DNA of 37,539 bases from contig DHLY01000013.1 of assembly GCA_002405525.1 (NCBI GenBank), positions 12,421-49,959 of the forward strand, read 5' to 3'. The notes under the pieces were generated by a model. It worked only from the letters and a program-made list of their open reading frames with translations, had not been told where the DNA came from and did not search any database. The number at the start of each line of letters is the position of its first letter. Within the stretch, counting starts at the first letter, position 1. Origin of the DNA: Proteobacteria bacterium UBA4656. Its GTDB lineage: Bacteria > Pseudomonadota > Gammaproteobacteria > Xanthomonadales > Ahniellaceae. A program made the position numbers and the translations under genes. This document shows, piece after piece, positions 1 to 8,838 of this stretch.

Positions 1-2
1 CG

Positions 3-371
3 CGCCGCCGCCGCGGGCCGGTAAAGAACTTTCTGATGGATCAGGCGGTGGTGGTCGGGGTGGGCAACATCTACGCCGCCGAGGCCCTGTTCCGCGCCGG
101 CATCGACCCGCGGCGCGCCGCCGGGCGCGTCTCGCGCGAGCGCTATGCGGCGCTCGCCGCCGCGGTGAAGGCGGTCCTCGCCCACGCGATCCGGCGCGGC
201 GGCACCACCCTGCGCGATTTCCTCCGGCCAGACGGCGAGCCCGGCTACTTCGAGCAGGAACTGTTCGTCTACGGCCGCGCCGGCGAGGCCTGCAAGACCT
301 GCGGCACCCGGATCCGCACGCGCAACATCGGCCAGCGGGCGTCGTGCTGGTGCCCGGCCTGCCAGCGGTGA
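3..371 (+). CDS. mutM: Formamidopyrimidine-DNA glycosylase, C-terminal part (5' end outside window)
   Basis: This is the C-terminal third of the base-excision repair enzyme Fpg/MutM, which removes 8-oxoguanine and other oxidised purines and nicks the strand. The open frame runs in from the left edge and reads VKNFLMDQ, then the conserved [12 protein letters not shown] helix segment that contacts DNA. It ends in a four-cysteine zinc finger (C-K-T-C near the start, C-P-A-C near the end) with the terminal QR typical of the family. The N-terminal catalytic proline and glutamate lie outside the window. An internal ATG at 36 should not be taken as the start, because family similarity continues upstream of it. 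The gene converges on the minus-strand pair at 488-1893, with a REP pair between them. Identification is secure. Confidence 0.95.
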   Translation, partial: RRRRGPVKNFLMDQAVVVGVGNIYAAEALFRAGIDPRRAAGRVSRERYAALAAAVKAVLAHAIRRGGTTLRDFLRPDGEPGYFEQELFVYGRAGEACKTCGTRIRTRNIGQRASCWCPACQR

Positions 372-386
372 GGCGCAGGCGTCGCT

Positions 387-472
387 GTGGGAGCGAGCAA
401 CGCTCGCGACCGTGGCATCCGGGGTCGCGACCAGTCTCCGATTTCGCGGTCGCGAGCGATGCTCGCTCCCAC
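387..472. repeat. Inverted pair of REP-like palindromes
   Basis: Two copies of a 26-base element lie head to head. The forward copy at 387-412 starts GTGGGAGCGAGCAACGCTCG, and the inverted copy at 447-472 ends GCTCGCTCCCAC. Each copy can fold by itself through GCGAGC/GCTCGC, and the pair can form a long stem. The pair sits between converging genes, the usual place for bacterial REP/BIME elements. The same element forms an array at 35301-35598. Such elements are usually spread by RAYT transposases; no such gene is in the window. Confidence 0.85.
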
Positions 473-487
473 GAGGGCTCGCCCCGA

Positions 488-1249
488 TCAAACCGGCCAG
501 ATGAACTCGACGTGCCGGTTGTTGAAATCCGGATCCTCGTCGTCGCCACCCATGCGCGCGACCAGCCCCGGCGGGGCCACGCTCATGCGCACCTTGCGGC
601 CGTCCTCGAACACGCCGCCGGCGACCAGGTAATCGGCCGCGCGTTCCAGCACCAGTTGCGCGTTGAAGGCCGAGTCCGGCGGCACGTTGCGGATCGACAG
701 GTCAGGACGCGCGAACTTGCGCAGACCGCGCGTGTGCAGCCAGGCGCGGCCGGGGTGGCGTTCGTCGGCCGACCGCAGCATCACCACCTCGGTGCTGGCC
801 TTGGGTGCGTCATGCGCGAAGACCTCGGAGTCCCACCGCGCCGGCGAGCGCAGCGCCAGCGACTGCACGTCGAGCGCGGCCACTCCGCCGCCAGAGAGCA
901 GACAGGCGATGAAGCCGATGGTGTCGCGCAGGTAGCCGAGGTCGGCCGGGTCGTCGAGTTCGCCGCGGATCAGCATCGCGTGCGGTGCTGCCGCCGCGGC
1001 GGCGAAGGTTTCCGGCGCCTTGGCGCGCAGCACCTCGCCGAGTTCGCCGCCTAGCGGGTCCGATGGCGTGCCGCGCATGCTCGCGTGCAGGAACACCTGG
1101 CCAGAGACTCCGGCCGGCAGGCCACGCGTGCGGAAGCGGCGCGCGTCGATCTCCAGGTCGGGCGCGAACGCGCCGTGCACCCAGTACAGCAGGAAGGCCG
1201 TGCGCTCGGTCCGCACGAAGTGCGGGCGGGCCCAGTCGGCAAGGCTCAC
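488..1249 (-). CDS. Hypothetical protein, translationally coupled to tdk
   Basis: The product is a 253-residue protein that I do not recognise. I see no signal peptide, membrane segment or catalytic motif. It begins with an aromatic-rich N-terminus ([10 protein letters not shown]) and ends in HVEFIWPV; a mid-region hydrophobic stretch ([18 protein letters not shown]) looks like a buried helix or strand. The chosen start is GTG at 1249, which overlaps the tdk stop codon by four bases (GTGA), so translation is probably coupled to tdk. Codon use is the strong GC-third-position pattern of its neighbours, which supports a real gene. Function is unknown; the pairing with tdk does not by itself argue for a nucleotide role. 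Confidence 0.8.
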   Translation of the reverse strand: MSLADWARPHFVRTERTAFLLYWVHGAFAPDLEIDARRFRTRGLPAGVSGQVFLHASMRGTPSDPLGGELGEVLRAKAPETFAAAAAAPHAMLIRGELDDPADLGYLRDTIGFIACLLSGGGVAALDVQSLALRSPARWDSEVFAHDAPKASTEVVMLRSADERHPGRAWLHTRGLRKFARPDLSIRNVPPDSAFNAQLVLERAADYLVAGGVFEDGRKVRMSVAPPGLVARMGGDDEDPDFNNRHVEFIWPV

Positions 1250-1893
1250 GGCGCTGGCTCGGGGTCGGGCTCGCCCAGCGGCAGCACGGCCTGCTGCAGT
1301 TCGATCCGGCCGTGGCCCGCGGTGATCGCCTTGAACTCCGCCCGGCTGACCGAAACGTAGCGCTCGTTGCCGCCGATCTCGACCTGCGGACCTTCGGTGA
1401 TCGCGCGCCCGTGTGCGTCGACGCGCACCACCATCGTCGCCTTGCGTCCACTGTGACAGATGGTCTTGATCTCGACCAGGCTGTCGGCCCAGGCCAGCAG
1501 ATACTGGCTGCCCTCGAACGGTTCGCCGCGAAAGTCGGTACGCAGCCCGTAGGCCAGGACCGGTATCTGCAGCGCATCCACGATGTCGGTGAGCTGCCAG
1601 ACCTGGCGCCGCGACAGGAACTGCGCCTCGTCCACCAGCACGCAGTGAAGCGGGCCCGCGCGTGCGATGTCCTCGCGCGCGATCGCCTCCAGGTCGTCGT
1701 CGCGGCCGAACTGCCGCCCGCGGGCGGACAGCCCGATCCGCGACTTCACCACGCCCGCGCCGTAGCGGTCGTCCAGCCGCGGGGTGAGGATCAGGGTGCG
1801 CATCCCGCGCTCGTGATAGTTGTGCGCGCTCTGCAGCAGGGTCGTGGTCTTCCCGGCGTTCATCGCCGAGTAGTAGAAGTGCAGCTTGGCCAT
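1246..1893 (-). CDS. tdk: Thymidine kinase (type II)
   Basis: This 215-residue enzyme phosphorylates thymidine with ATP in the pyrimidine salvage pathway in the cytoplasm. It has the P-loop [10 protein letters not shown] (residues 9-18), the Walker B/catalytic VDEAQF (87-92, E89 as general base), and the nucleoside-binding C-terminal segment [17 protein letters not shown] (168-184). Length matches the bacterial family. In E. coli the structural zinc is held by cysteines in CHCGRKA and VSVCRKH. Here they read CHSGRKA and VSVSRAE, so two of the ligand cysteines are serines and the zinc is probably absent. The start at 1893 is chosen because family similarity begins there ([12 protein letters not shown]). 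No Shine-Dalgarno is seen; a TACGAT -10-like hexamer at 1900-1905 would place transcription start at or next to the ATG. It is followed by the coupled gene at 488-1249. Confidence 0.95.
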   Translation of the reverse strand: MAKLHFYYSAMNAGKTTTLLQSAHNYHERGMRTLILTPRLDDRYGAGVVKSRIGLSARGRQFGRDDDLEAIAREDIARAGPLHCVLVDEAQFLSRRQVWQLTDIVDALQIPVLAYGLRTDFRGEPFEGSQYLLAWADSLVEIKTICHSGRKATMVVRVDAHGRAITEGPQVEIGGNERYVSVSRAEFKAITAGHGRIELQQAVLPLGEPDPEPAP

Positions 1894-1899
1894 CGGTGT

Positions 1900-1905
1900 A
1901 TCGTA
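1900..1905 (-). promoter_or_regulatory. Possible -10 hexamer of tdk (leaderless start)
   Basis: On the minus strand TACGAT lies six bases before the tdk ATG, so a transcript would start at about the A of the start codon. No convincing -35 or ribosome-binding site is visible. This fits a leaderless mRNA but rests on one weak hexamer. Confidence 0.3.
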
Positions 1906-2176
1906 CCCGAGCGCCGAGAGGCGGCCCCGTGCGCGCCGCGGCCGCGCGTCAGCCACCGAGCCGCGGGCCGGCGCCGCTTCGCCGATCGGCAGGGCCGGCG
2001 CGGCGCCCGGCAGGGCGTGGCCAGGGCTCGTGGCGCGGCCCGCTTCGCGTACACCGGTCGAGCCCATTCGGCCGCGGTCCGGAACCTGCATCGGCTACGG
2101 ATCGCGCCACCGCGCGAACGCAAACCTGCCCTCGCGCACCCGCCCGACCGTCGACGCCTGGCCGGTCAGAGCCCAT

Positions 2177-2308
2177 GAAAAAACCACAGCCTGCGGGTTT
2201 TTCCGGTCGCAAGTCCGGCACAGCTCCGGACTCGCTCACGCGATTCATGCCCTTGCGTGCATGACCCGCGCGCGGGCCATCGACGGCCTGCCCGGGAGGT
2301 CGTTTTTT
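2177..2308. other. Cluster of consecutive hairpins with outward-facing T-tracts
   Basis: The 424-bp gap between tdk and the Sel1 gene holds no credible gene, but its distal part is densely structured. In order: AAAAACC/GGTTTTT (2179-2185 with 2196-2202); AGTCCGG/CCGGACT (2212-2218 with 2226-2232); TCATGC/GCATGA (2245-2250 with 2259-2264); the 12-base palindrome CCCGCGCGCGGG (2265-2276); and CGAC/GTCG (2281-2284 with 2299-2302) followed by six T. Read on the plus strand it ends in a T-tract at 2303-2308; read on the minus strand it ends in the T-tract complementary to 2178-2183. It could be a bidirectional terminator region or a structured RNA downstream of the Sel1 gene. The rest of the gap, 1906-2176, shows nothing I can support. 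Confidence 0.5.
2178..2203 (-). terminator. Rho-independent-like terminator downstream of the Sel1 gene
   Basis: On the minus strand a seven-pair AAAAACC/GGTTTTT stem with a ten-base loop ends in a run of six T. It lies about 115 bases downstream of the Sel1 gene stop. The stem is AT-rich and therefore weak for a classical terminator. Confidence 0.45.
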
Positions 2309-2317
2309 CACACCCTC

Positions 2318-3040
2318 TCAGCGATCCGACGGGGCGTCCTCGTCCCTGCGCAGCGGCGACACCTCCACCGTGCCGCCGCCGCTGCTCCAGACCGAGTCCT
2401 GCACGCGCCAGTAGTCCTTCGACTTCCAGTTCGCGTTCTCCCAGTAGTCCGGCACGAAGCAGCTCCCGCCGCCGATGCCGCTGGCCGCGACGGGCCCGGA
2501 ACCGTTGCACCCTGCGTACACGGACGTTTCGACGGTGCCGCGCAGCGCCGGACGCAGGCCCATGCTGCGAAAAACGGCGCGGTCGAGTTGCGATTGGTGT
2601 CGTTTCTTGGCGACCGCGTCGCCGTATTCGGCATACAGCTTCCCGCCTTCGGCGATCGCGCGCTCGCGTTCCGCCTCGCTCAGCTGCGCCCACAACGCTT
2701 CGCGCCGCGCGACGAACTTGGGGAATCCGCGCTCTGCGGCGACGTCAGCCCAGGCGTACGCCAGTGCGAGGTCCCTGGGCACGCCTTCGCCGTTGGCGTA
2801 GAGGTTGGAGATCGCCAACTGCGAGGTCTTGTCGGCGTGGCGGGCGGCCGCCATGAAGTGGCGTAGCGCCCACTCGAAACTTCCGCGCCGGTAGGCCTCG
2901 AAAGCGCTCTCGCGGAAGATCTGGTCGTAGTGGTACTCGGAGATCGGCCGCAGCGCGGCCTGCTCCTGCCGGGTCAGCGACTGGCCCGCTGCGGGCGGGA
3001 TGGCGATCGCCAGCAGCAGGCAAGAGACAAGGCTGCGCAT
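2318..3040 (-). CDS. Secreted Sel1-repeat (TPR-like) protein
   Basis: This 240-residue exported protein has a signal peptide (MRSLVSCLLLAIAIPPAAG, cleavage probably after AAGQ). A helical region follows (about 25-75), with one clear Sel1-type repeat, SQLAISNLYANGEGVPRDL then AYAWADVAAERGF, at about 77-110. The C-terminal third is low in helices and holds two cysteines (in AGCNGSG and GGSCFVPDYW) that could form a disulfide. Sel1 repeats are alpha-solenoid protein-binding units, so a scaffold or adaptor role in the periplasm is likely, but the partner is unknown. The start at 3040 is preceded by AGGAG, and longer upstream in-frame starts would bury the signal peptide. It stands alone, divergent from rep, and does not carry the DGFE tail of the secreted proteins at 11.7-24 kb. 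Confidence 0.8.
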   Translation of the reverse strand: MRSLVSCLLLAIAIPPAAGQSLTRQEQAALRPISEYHYDQIFRESAFEAYRRGSFEWALRHFMAAARHADKTSQLAISNLYANGEGVPRDLALAYAWADVAAERGFPKFVARREALWAQLSEAERERAIAEGGKLYAEYGDAVAKKRHQSQLDRAVFRSMGLRPALRGTVETSVYAGCNGSGPVAASGIGGGSCFVPDYWENANWKSKDYWRVQDSVWSSGGGTVEVSPLRRDEDAPSDR

Positions 3041-3297
3041 TGGTCGACTCCTGTAACAACCCTCAGGGTATGGGACCCGTCGTGAAGCAGATGCCAACCG
3101 CGTCGGCGCTCCGCGATGCGGCCCTGCCGGGAGCGTGGCATCGGATGCGGCGCGCCCGCTAGGAGGACGCATCGCCAGGCCGGAGCGTCGCATGCGGGGG
3201 CATCGGCCGTGCCGGACGCGGGGCGCCAAAGGCCTCCCGCACCGGTCCGGTGCGCTGCGCCGCAGTTCCCGCGGCCATCGCGTGCCGTGCCGCGGGA

Positions 3298-3303
3298 TAG
3301 AAT
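3298..3303 (+). promoter_or_regulatory. Possible -10 hexamer upstream of rep
   Basis: TAGAAT lies 27 bases before the rep ATG in otherwise GC-rich DNA and matches the sigma-70 -10 consensus at five of six positions. No good -35 is seen. The rest of the 290-bp gap between the divergent Sel1 and rep genes shows nothing clear. Confidence 0.4.
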
Positions 3304-3330
3304 CGTCGCCCCGCCGTCGCCGACTGGACC

Positions 3331-5313
3331 ATGGCCCTGAACCCCGCCCAACGCGAGGCCGTCCACCACACGGCCGGTCCCCTGCTGGTGCTGGCGGGCG
3401 CGGGCTCGGGCAAGACGCGGGTGATCACCGAGAAGATCGCGCACCTGGTGCGCTCGGGACTTCGCGCGGAAAAGATCACCGCCATCACCTTCACCAACAA
3501 GGCCGCGCGCGAGATGCGCGAGCGCGCCGGCAAGCTCTTGCGCACGATCGGCGGCGAGCACGAGCCGGTCATCTGCACATTCCACGCGCTGGGCCTCAAG
3601 TTCCTGCAGATCGAGCACGCGCGCGCCGGCCTGCGCCGCGGCTTCTCGGTGTTCGACGCCGACGACTCGGCGGGCTTGGTCAAGGAACTGCTTCCGGCCG
3701 GCACGAAGAACGACGCGGTCGACGCGATCCGCTTCCTGGTCTCGAAGGCCAAGAACGAAGGGCTGGCGCCCGAGGCGGCGCTGGAGGCTTCGCGCACGGC
3801 GCGCGAGGAGCAGGCGGCCGAGGTCTACGCGGCGTACCAGAAGCGGCTCGCGGCGTTCAACGCGGTCGACTTCGATGACCTGATCCGCGTGCCGCTCGCG
3901 CTGCTGGAATCCGACGCGGAACTCGCCGGCGGCTGGCGCGAGCGCATCCGCTATCTCCTCGTCGACGAGTACCAGGATACCAACCGCGCGCAGTACCGGT
4001 TGCTGAAGGCGCTCGCCGGCCCGCGCGGCGCCTTCACCGCGGTCGGCGACGACGACCAGTCGATCTATTCCTGGCGCGGCGCGGAGCCCGAGAACCTGCG
4101 CGAACTGTCGCGCGACTATGAGACGCTGCGCGTCATCAAGCTGGAACAGAACTACCGCTGCTCGGCGCGCATCCTGCGCGCGGCCAACGCGGTGATCGCG
4201 CAGAACGCGCACCTGTTCGAGAAGAAACTCTGGAGCCAGCACCCCGACGGCCCGCCGATCCGCGTGCTGGAGTGCAAGGACGACACCATCGAGGCGGAGA
4301 AGGTCGCCGCCGAGATCTCGCACGTCGCCACCAGCACCAAGGCGCCGTGGAGCGAGTTCGCCGTGCTCTACCGCGGCAACTTCCAGGCCAAGGCGATCGA
4401 GAAGGCCCTGCGCCTGTTGCGCATCCCCTACCACCTGACCGGCGGCCAGGCCTTCTTCGACCGCGCCGAGGTGAAGGACCTGCTGGCCTGGCTGCGCCTG
4501 ATCGCCAATCCCGACGACGACGCGGCCTTCCTGCGCGCGGTGGTGGCGCCCAAGTGCGATGTCGGCGCGACCACGCTGGAGCGCTTGGGCGAACTCGCCG
4601 GCGGCGCGCACGTCTCGCTGATGCGCGCGGCATCGAGCGCGCACGTGCTCAAGCAGTTGTCGGCGCGCCCGGCCTCGGCGCTGGGCGGTTTCGCCGATCG
4701 CGTGGATCGACTGCGCGGCATCGCCGGGCGCGGCATGGACGCGCTGGCCGATGCCCTGCTGGCCGAGACCGGCTACGAGGCGCACCTGCGCGCGAACGCG
4801 CCCGACAAGGCGATGTTCGAACGGCGCCTCGCCAACGTCGGCGAGTTGCTCGAATGGCTGAAGGAAGGCGCACGGCGCTCCGGCGACGGCGTGGGCGACC
4901 TCGCCGCGCAGCTCGCCATCCTCACCAATGCCGACCGCGACGATCCGGGCAACGCGGTGCGCCTGATGACCCTGCACAGCGCCAAGGGCCTCGAGTTCCG
5001 CCACGTGTTCCTGATCGGCGTGGAGGACGGCACCCTGCCGCACGAGGGCGGCATCGAGGAAGGCCGGCTGGAGGAGGAGCGCCGGCTTTTCTATGTCGGC
5101 ATCACCCGCGCCAAGCAGCACCTCGTGCTCTCCTACGCCGCGACCAAGACCCGCTTCGGCGAGGTCGTGCGCCTCGATCCGAGCCGCTTCCTCGCTGAAC
5201 TGCCGGCGTCCGACCTGCGCTGGGAGGGCCGCGACCCGGTGGCGGATGCGGTGGATCGCGACGAGCGCAAGAAGTCGCACCTCGACCGGCTGGCGGCGTT
5301 GCTGGGGCCCTGA
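3331..5313 (+). CDS. rep: ATP-dependent DNA helicase Rep (UvrD/Rep superfamily 1)
   Basis: Rep is a 3'-5' SF1A helicase that clears proteins and restarts replication forks. The 660-residue product shows the full motif set in order: Q-motif LNPAQREAV (3-11), Walker A GAGSGKT (23-29), Ia ITFTNKAAREM, II VDEYQDTN, III GDDDQSIYSWRGA, IV QNYRC, V LHSAKGLEF and VI RRLFYVGITRAK. Opening and length fit Rep rather than UvrD (about 720 residues) or PcrA, because the C-terminal tail after motif VI is short. The start at 3331 aligns with the family N-terminus. It is monocistronic and converges on the kinase gene, both stop codons lying in one hairpin. Confidence 0.95.
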   Translation: MALNPAQREAVHHTAGPLLVLAGAGSGKTRVITEKIAHLVRSGLRAEKITAITFTNKAAREMRERAGKLLRTIGGEHEPVICTFHALGLKFLQIEHARAGLRRGFSVFDADDSAGLVKELLPAGTKNDAVDAIRFLVSKAKNEGLAPEAALEASRTAREEQAAEVYAAYQKRLAAFNAVDFDDLIRVPLALLESDAELAGGWRERIRYLLVDEYQDTNRAQYRLLKALAGPRGAFTAVGDDDQSIYSWRGAEPENLRELSRDYETLRVIKLEQNYRCSARILRAANAVIAQNAHLFEKKLWSQHPDGPPIRVLECKDDTIEAEKVAAEISHVATSTKAPWSEFAVLYRGNFQAKAIEKALRLLRIPYHLTGGQAFFDRAEVKDLLAWLRLIANPDDDAAFLRAVVAPKCDVGATTLERLGELAGGAHVSLMRAASSAHVLKQLSARPASALGGFADRVDRLRGIAGRGMDALADALLAETGYEAHLRANAPDKAMFERRLANVGELLEWLKEGARRSGDGVGDLAAQLAILTNADRDDPGNAVRLMTLHSAKGLEFRHVFLIGVEDGTLPHEGGIEEGRLEEERRLFYVGITRAKQHLVLSYAATKTRFGEVVRLDPSRFLAELPASDLRWEGRDPVADAVDRDERKKSHLDRLAALLGP

Positions 5314-5325
5314 GGCGGCCGCGCC

Positions 5326-5332
<7 letters not shown>
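5307..5332. terminator. Shared bidirectional hairpin between rep and kinase 1
   Basis: A perfect 11-base inverted repeat (GCCCTGAGGCG at 5307-5317 and its complement at 5322-5332, four-base loop) contains the stop codons of both converging genes. There is no T-tract on either side, so it may act as an RNA stabiliser or a poor terminator. The final codons of each gene are constrained by the palindrome. Confidence 0.6.
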
Positions 5333-7879
<2,547 letters not shown>

Positions 7880-7890
<11 letters not shown>

Positions 7891-8440
7891 CGGGCACCTG
7901 GGCGATTCGCGCGATGGCGCGGTTCATGCGCATGCGCACCGCATCCGGCGTTTCGCCGAGTTCCTGCGCGATCTCGGCGAAGCTCATCCCGAACTCGTAG
8001 CGCATCAGCACCACGACGCGGTGGTCCGGCGGCATCGCCGCCAGCGACTGCTCGTAGGCCAGCCAGTCGTCCGGATCGACGTTGCTGGCCGCCAGCACCG
8101 AGGACGCGGTCTCGGCGTCGGTGTCGAAGTCGATCGGCGAGGCGCCCTGCCGGCGCAGCGCCTCGCGCAGCGCGTTGATGAGCACCGTGCGCAGGTAGGC
8201 GAAGAAGTCCCCCGGGCCCTGCAGCGAGATGCTGCCGAGCTTGCCCAGCACGCGCAGCCAGGTCGACTGCACGAGATCGGCGGTGTCCTGCTCGTGCCGC
8301 AGCAACTGCGGCACCCGGCCGCGCGCGAAGCGGCGCAGCAGCGGGTCGATGCGCGCGATCAGCGCGGCCCGTGCGGCGGCGTCGCCCGAACGACAGCGCC
8401 CGACCAGGACCTGGGTGGTGTGTTCGCCCGGACTCGACAT
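7880..8440 (-). CDS. ECF-type sigma-70 family RNA polymerase sigma factor
   Basis: This 186-residue two-domain sigma factor has region 2 at about 30-95 (LLRRFARGRVPQ, then DTADLVQSTWLRVLGKL at 52-68, then FFAYLRTVLINALREALRR). Region 4 at about 130-180 is helix-turn-helix (MPPDHRVVVLMRYEFGMSF, then AEIAQELGETPDAVRMRMNRA). No anti-sigma gene is adjacent; instead its 3' end overlaps kinase 1, as in ECF groups known to be paired with Ser/Thr kinases. The region 2.2 motif that normally reads D-A-E-D reads D-T-A-D, with Thr53 replacing an expected small residue beside a missing acidic one. Phosphorylation there could supply the negative charge, as proposed for Vibrio EcfP/PknT. The start ATG at 8440 is chosen from family length. 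Targets are unknown; the shared element before the secreted-protein genes is a candidate. Confidence 0.9.
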
Positions 8441-8838
8441 CGCCACGCCGCCCTGCTTTGCAGCCTCTGCGCGCACACTAGCCCAACTGCGGGTGGCTCG
8501 TACATCGTGCCGGCACCGCCTGATGGGGCCCGTCGCCGGTCCCGGGCCTGGCGGCGCCCAGCAGCGGCCGTCCCCGGGTCGCCCGCCGAGCCGCCTCGAT
8601 GCGTCCGCACCCGGCGCCAGGGGGCGATGCGGGCGGCAGTCGGCGCCGCGGGCGCGGAAGCTTCGGGACCGCGGGTGGCGTTGGCCGACAGCGCACCGGC
8701 CACCCCGGCGAAGCGCAGCAGGGCCTGTGCGCGCGGGTCGTCGGCGAGGCCGGGCGGCAGGGTGGCGAGGTCGATCGCCTCGCCGGCGGCGACGCGGTCG
8801 GCGAGCCTGGCGATCTCGCATGCATCGGGCGTGTTCAT
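8359..8838 (-). pseudogene. Truncated kinase copy keeping only the N-terminal domain
   Basis: Residues 1-78 of this 159-residue open frame align with kinase 1 residues 1-78 without a gap (for example AAGEAIDLATLP and ALLRFAGVAGALSANAT), up to APWRRVR where the glycine-rich loop should start. At about position 8604 the similarity stops; the rest is GC-driven Arg/Ala-rich sequence that runs on into the start of the sigma gene. The kinase domain, membrane helix and repeat region are all absent. The frame begins with ATG overlapping the kinase 2 stop (ATGA) and overlaps the sigma start, so it could be translated. The default reading is a decayed kinase copy; a short sigma- or kinase-binding protein is an open alternative. 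Confidence 0.75.

Noticed and set aside
2974..5280. A 768-codon minus-strand open frame opposite rep
   Set aside because: No recognisable motif; rep on the plus strand has all helicase motifs in order.
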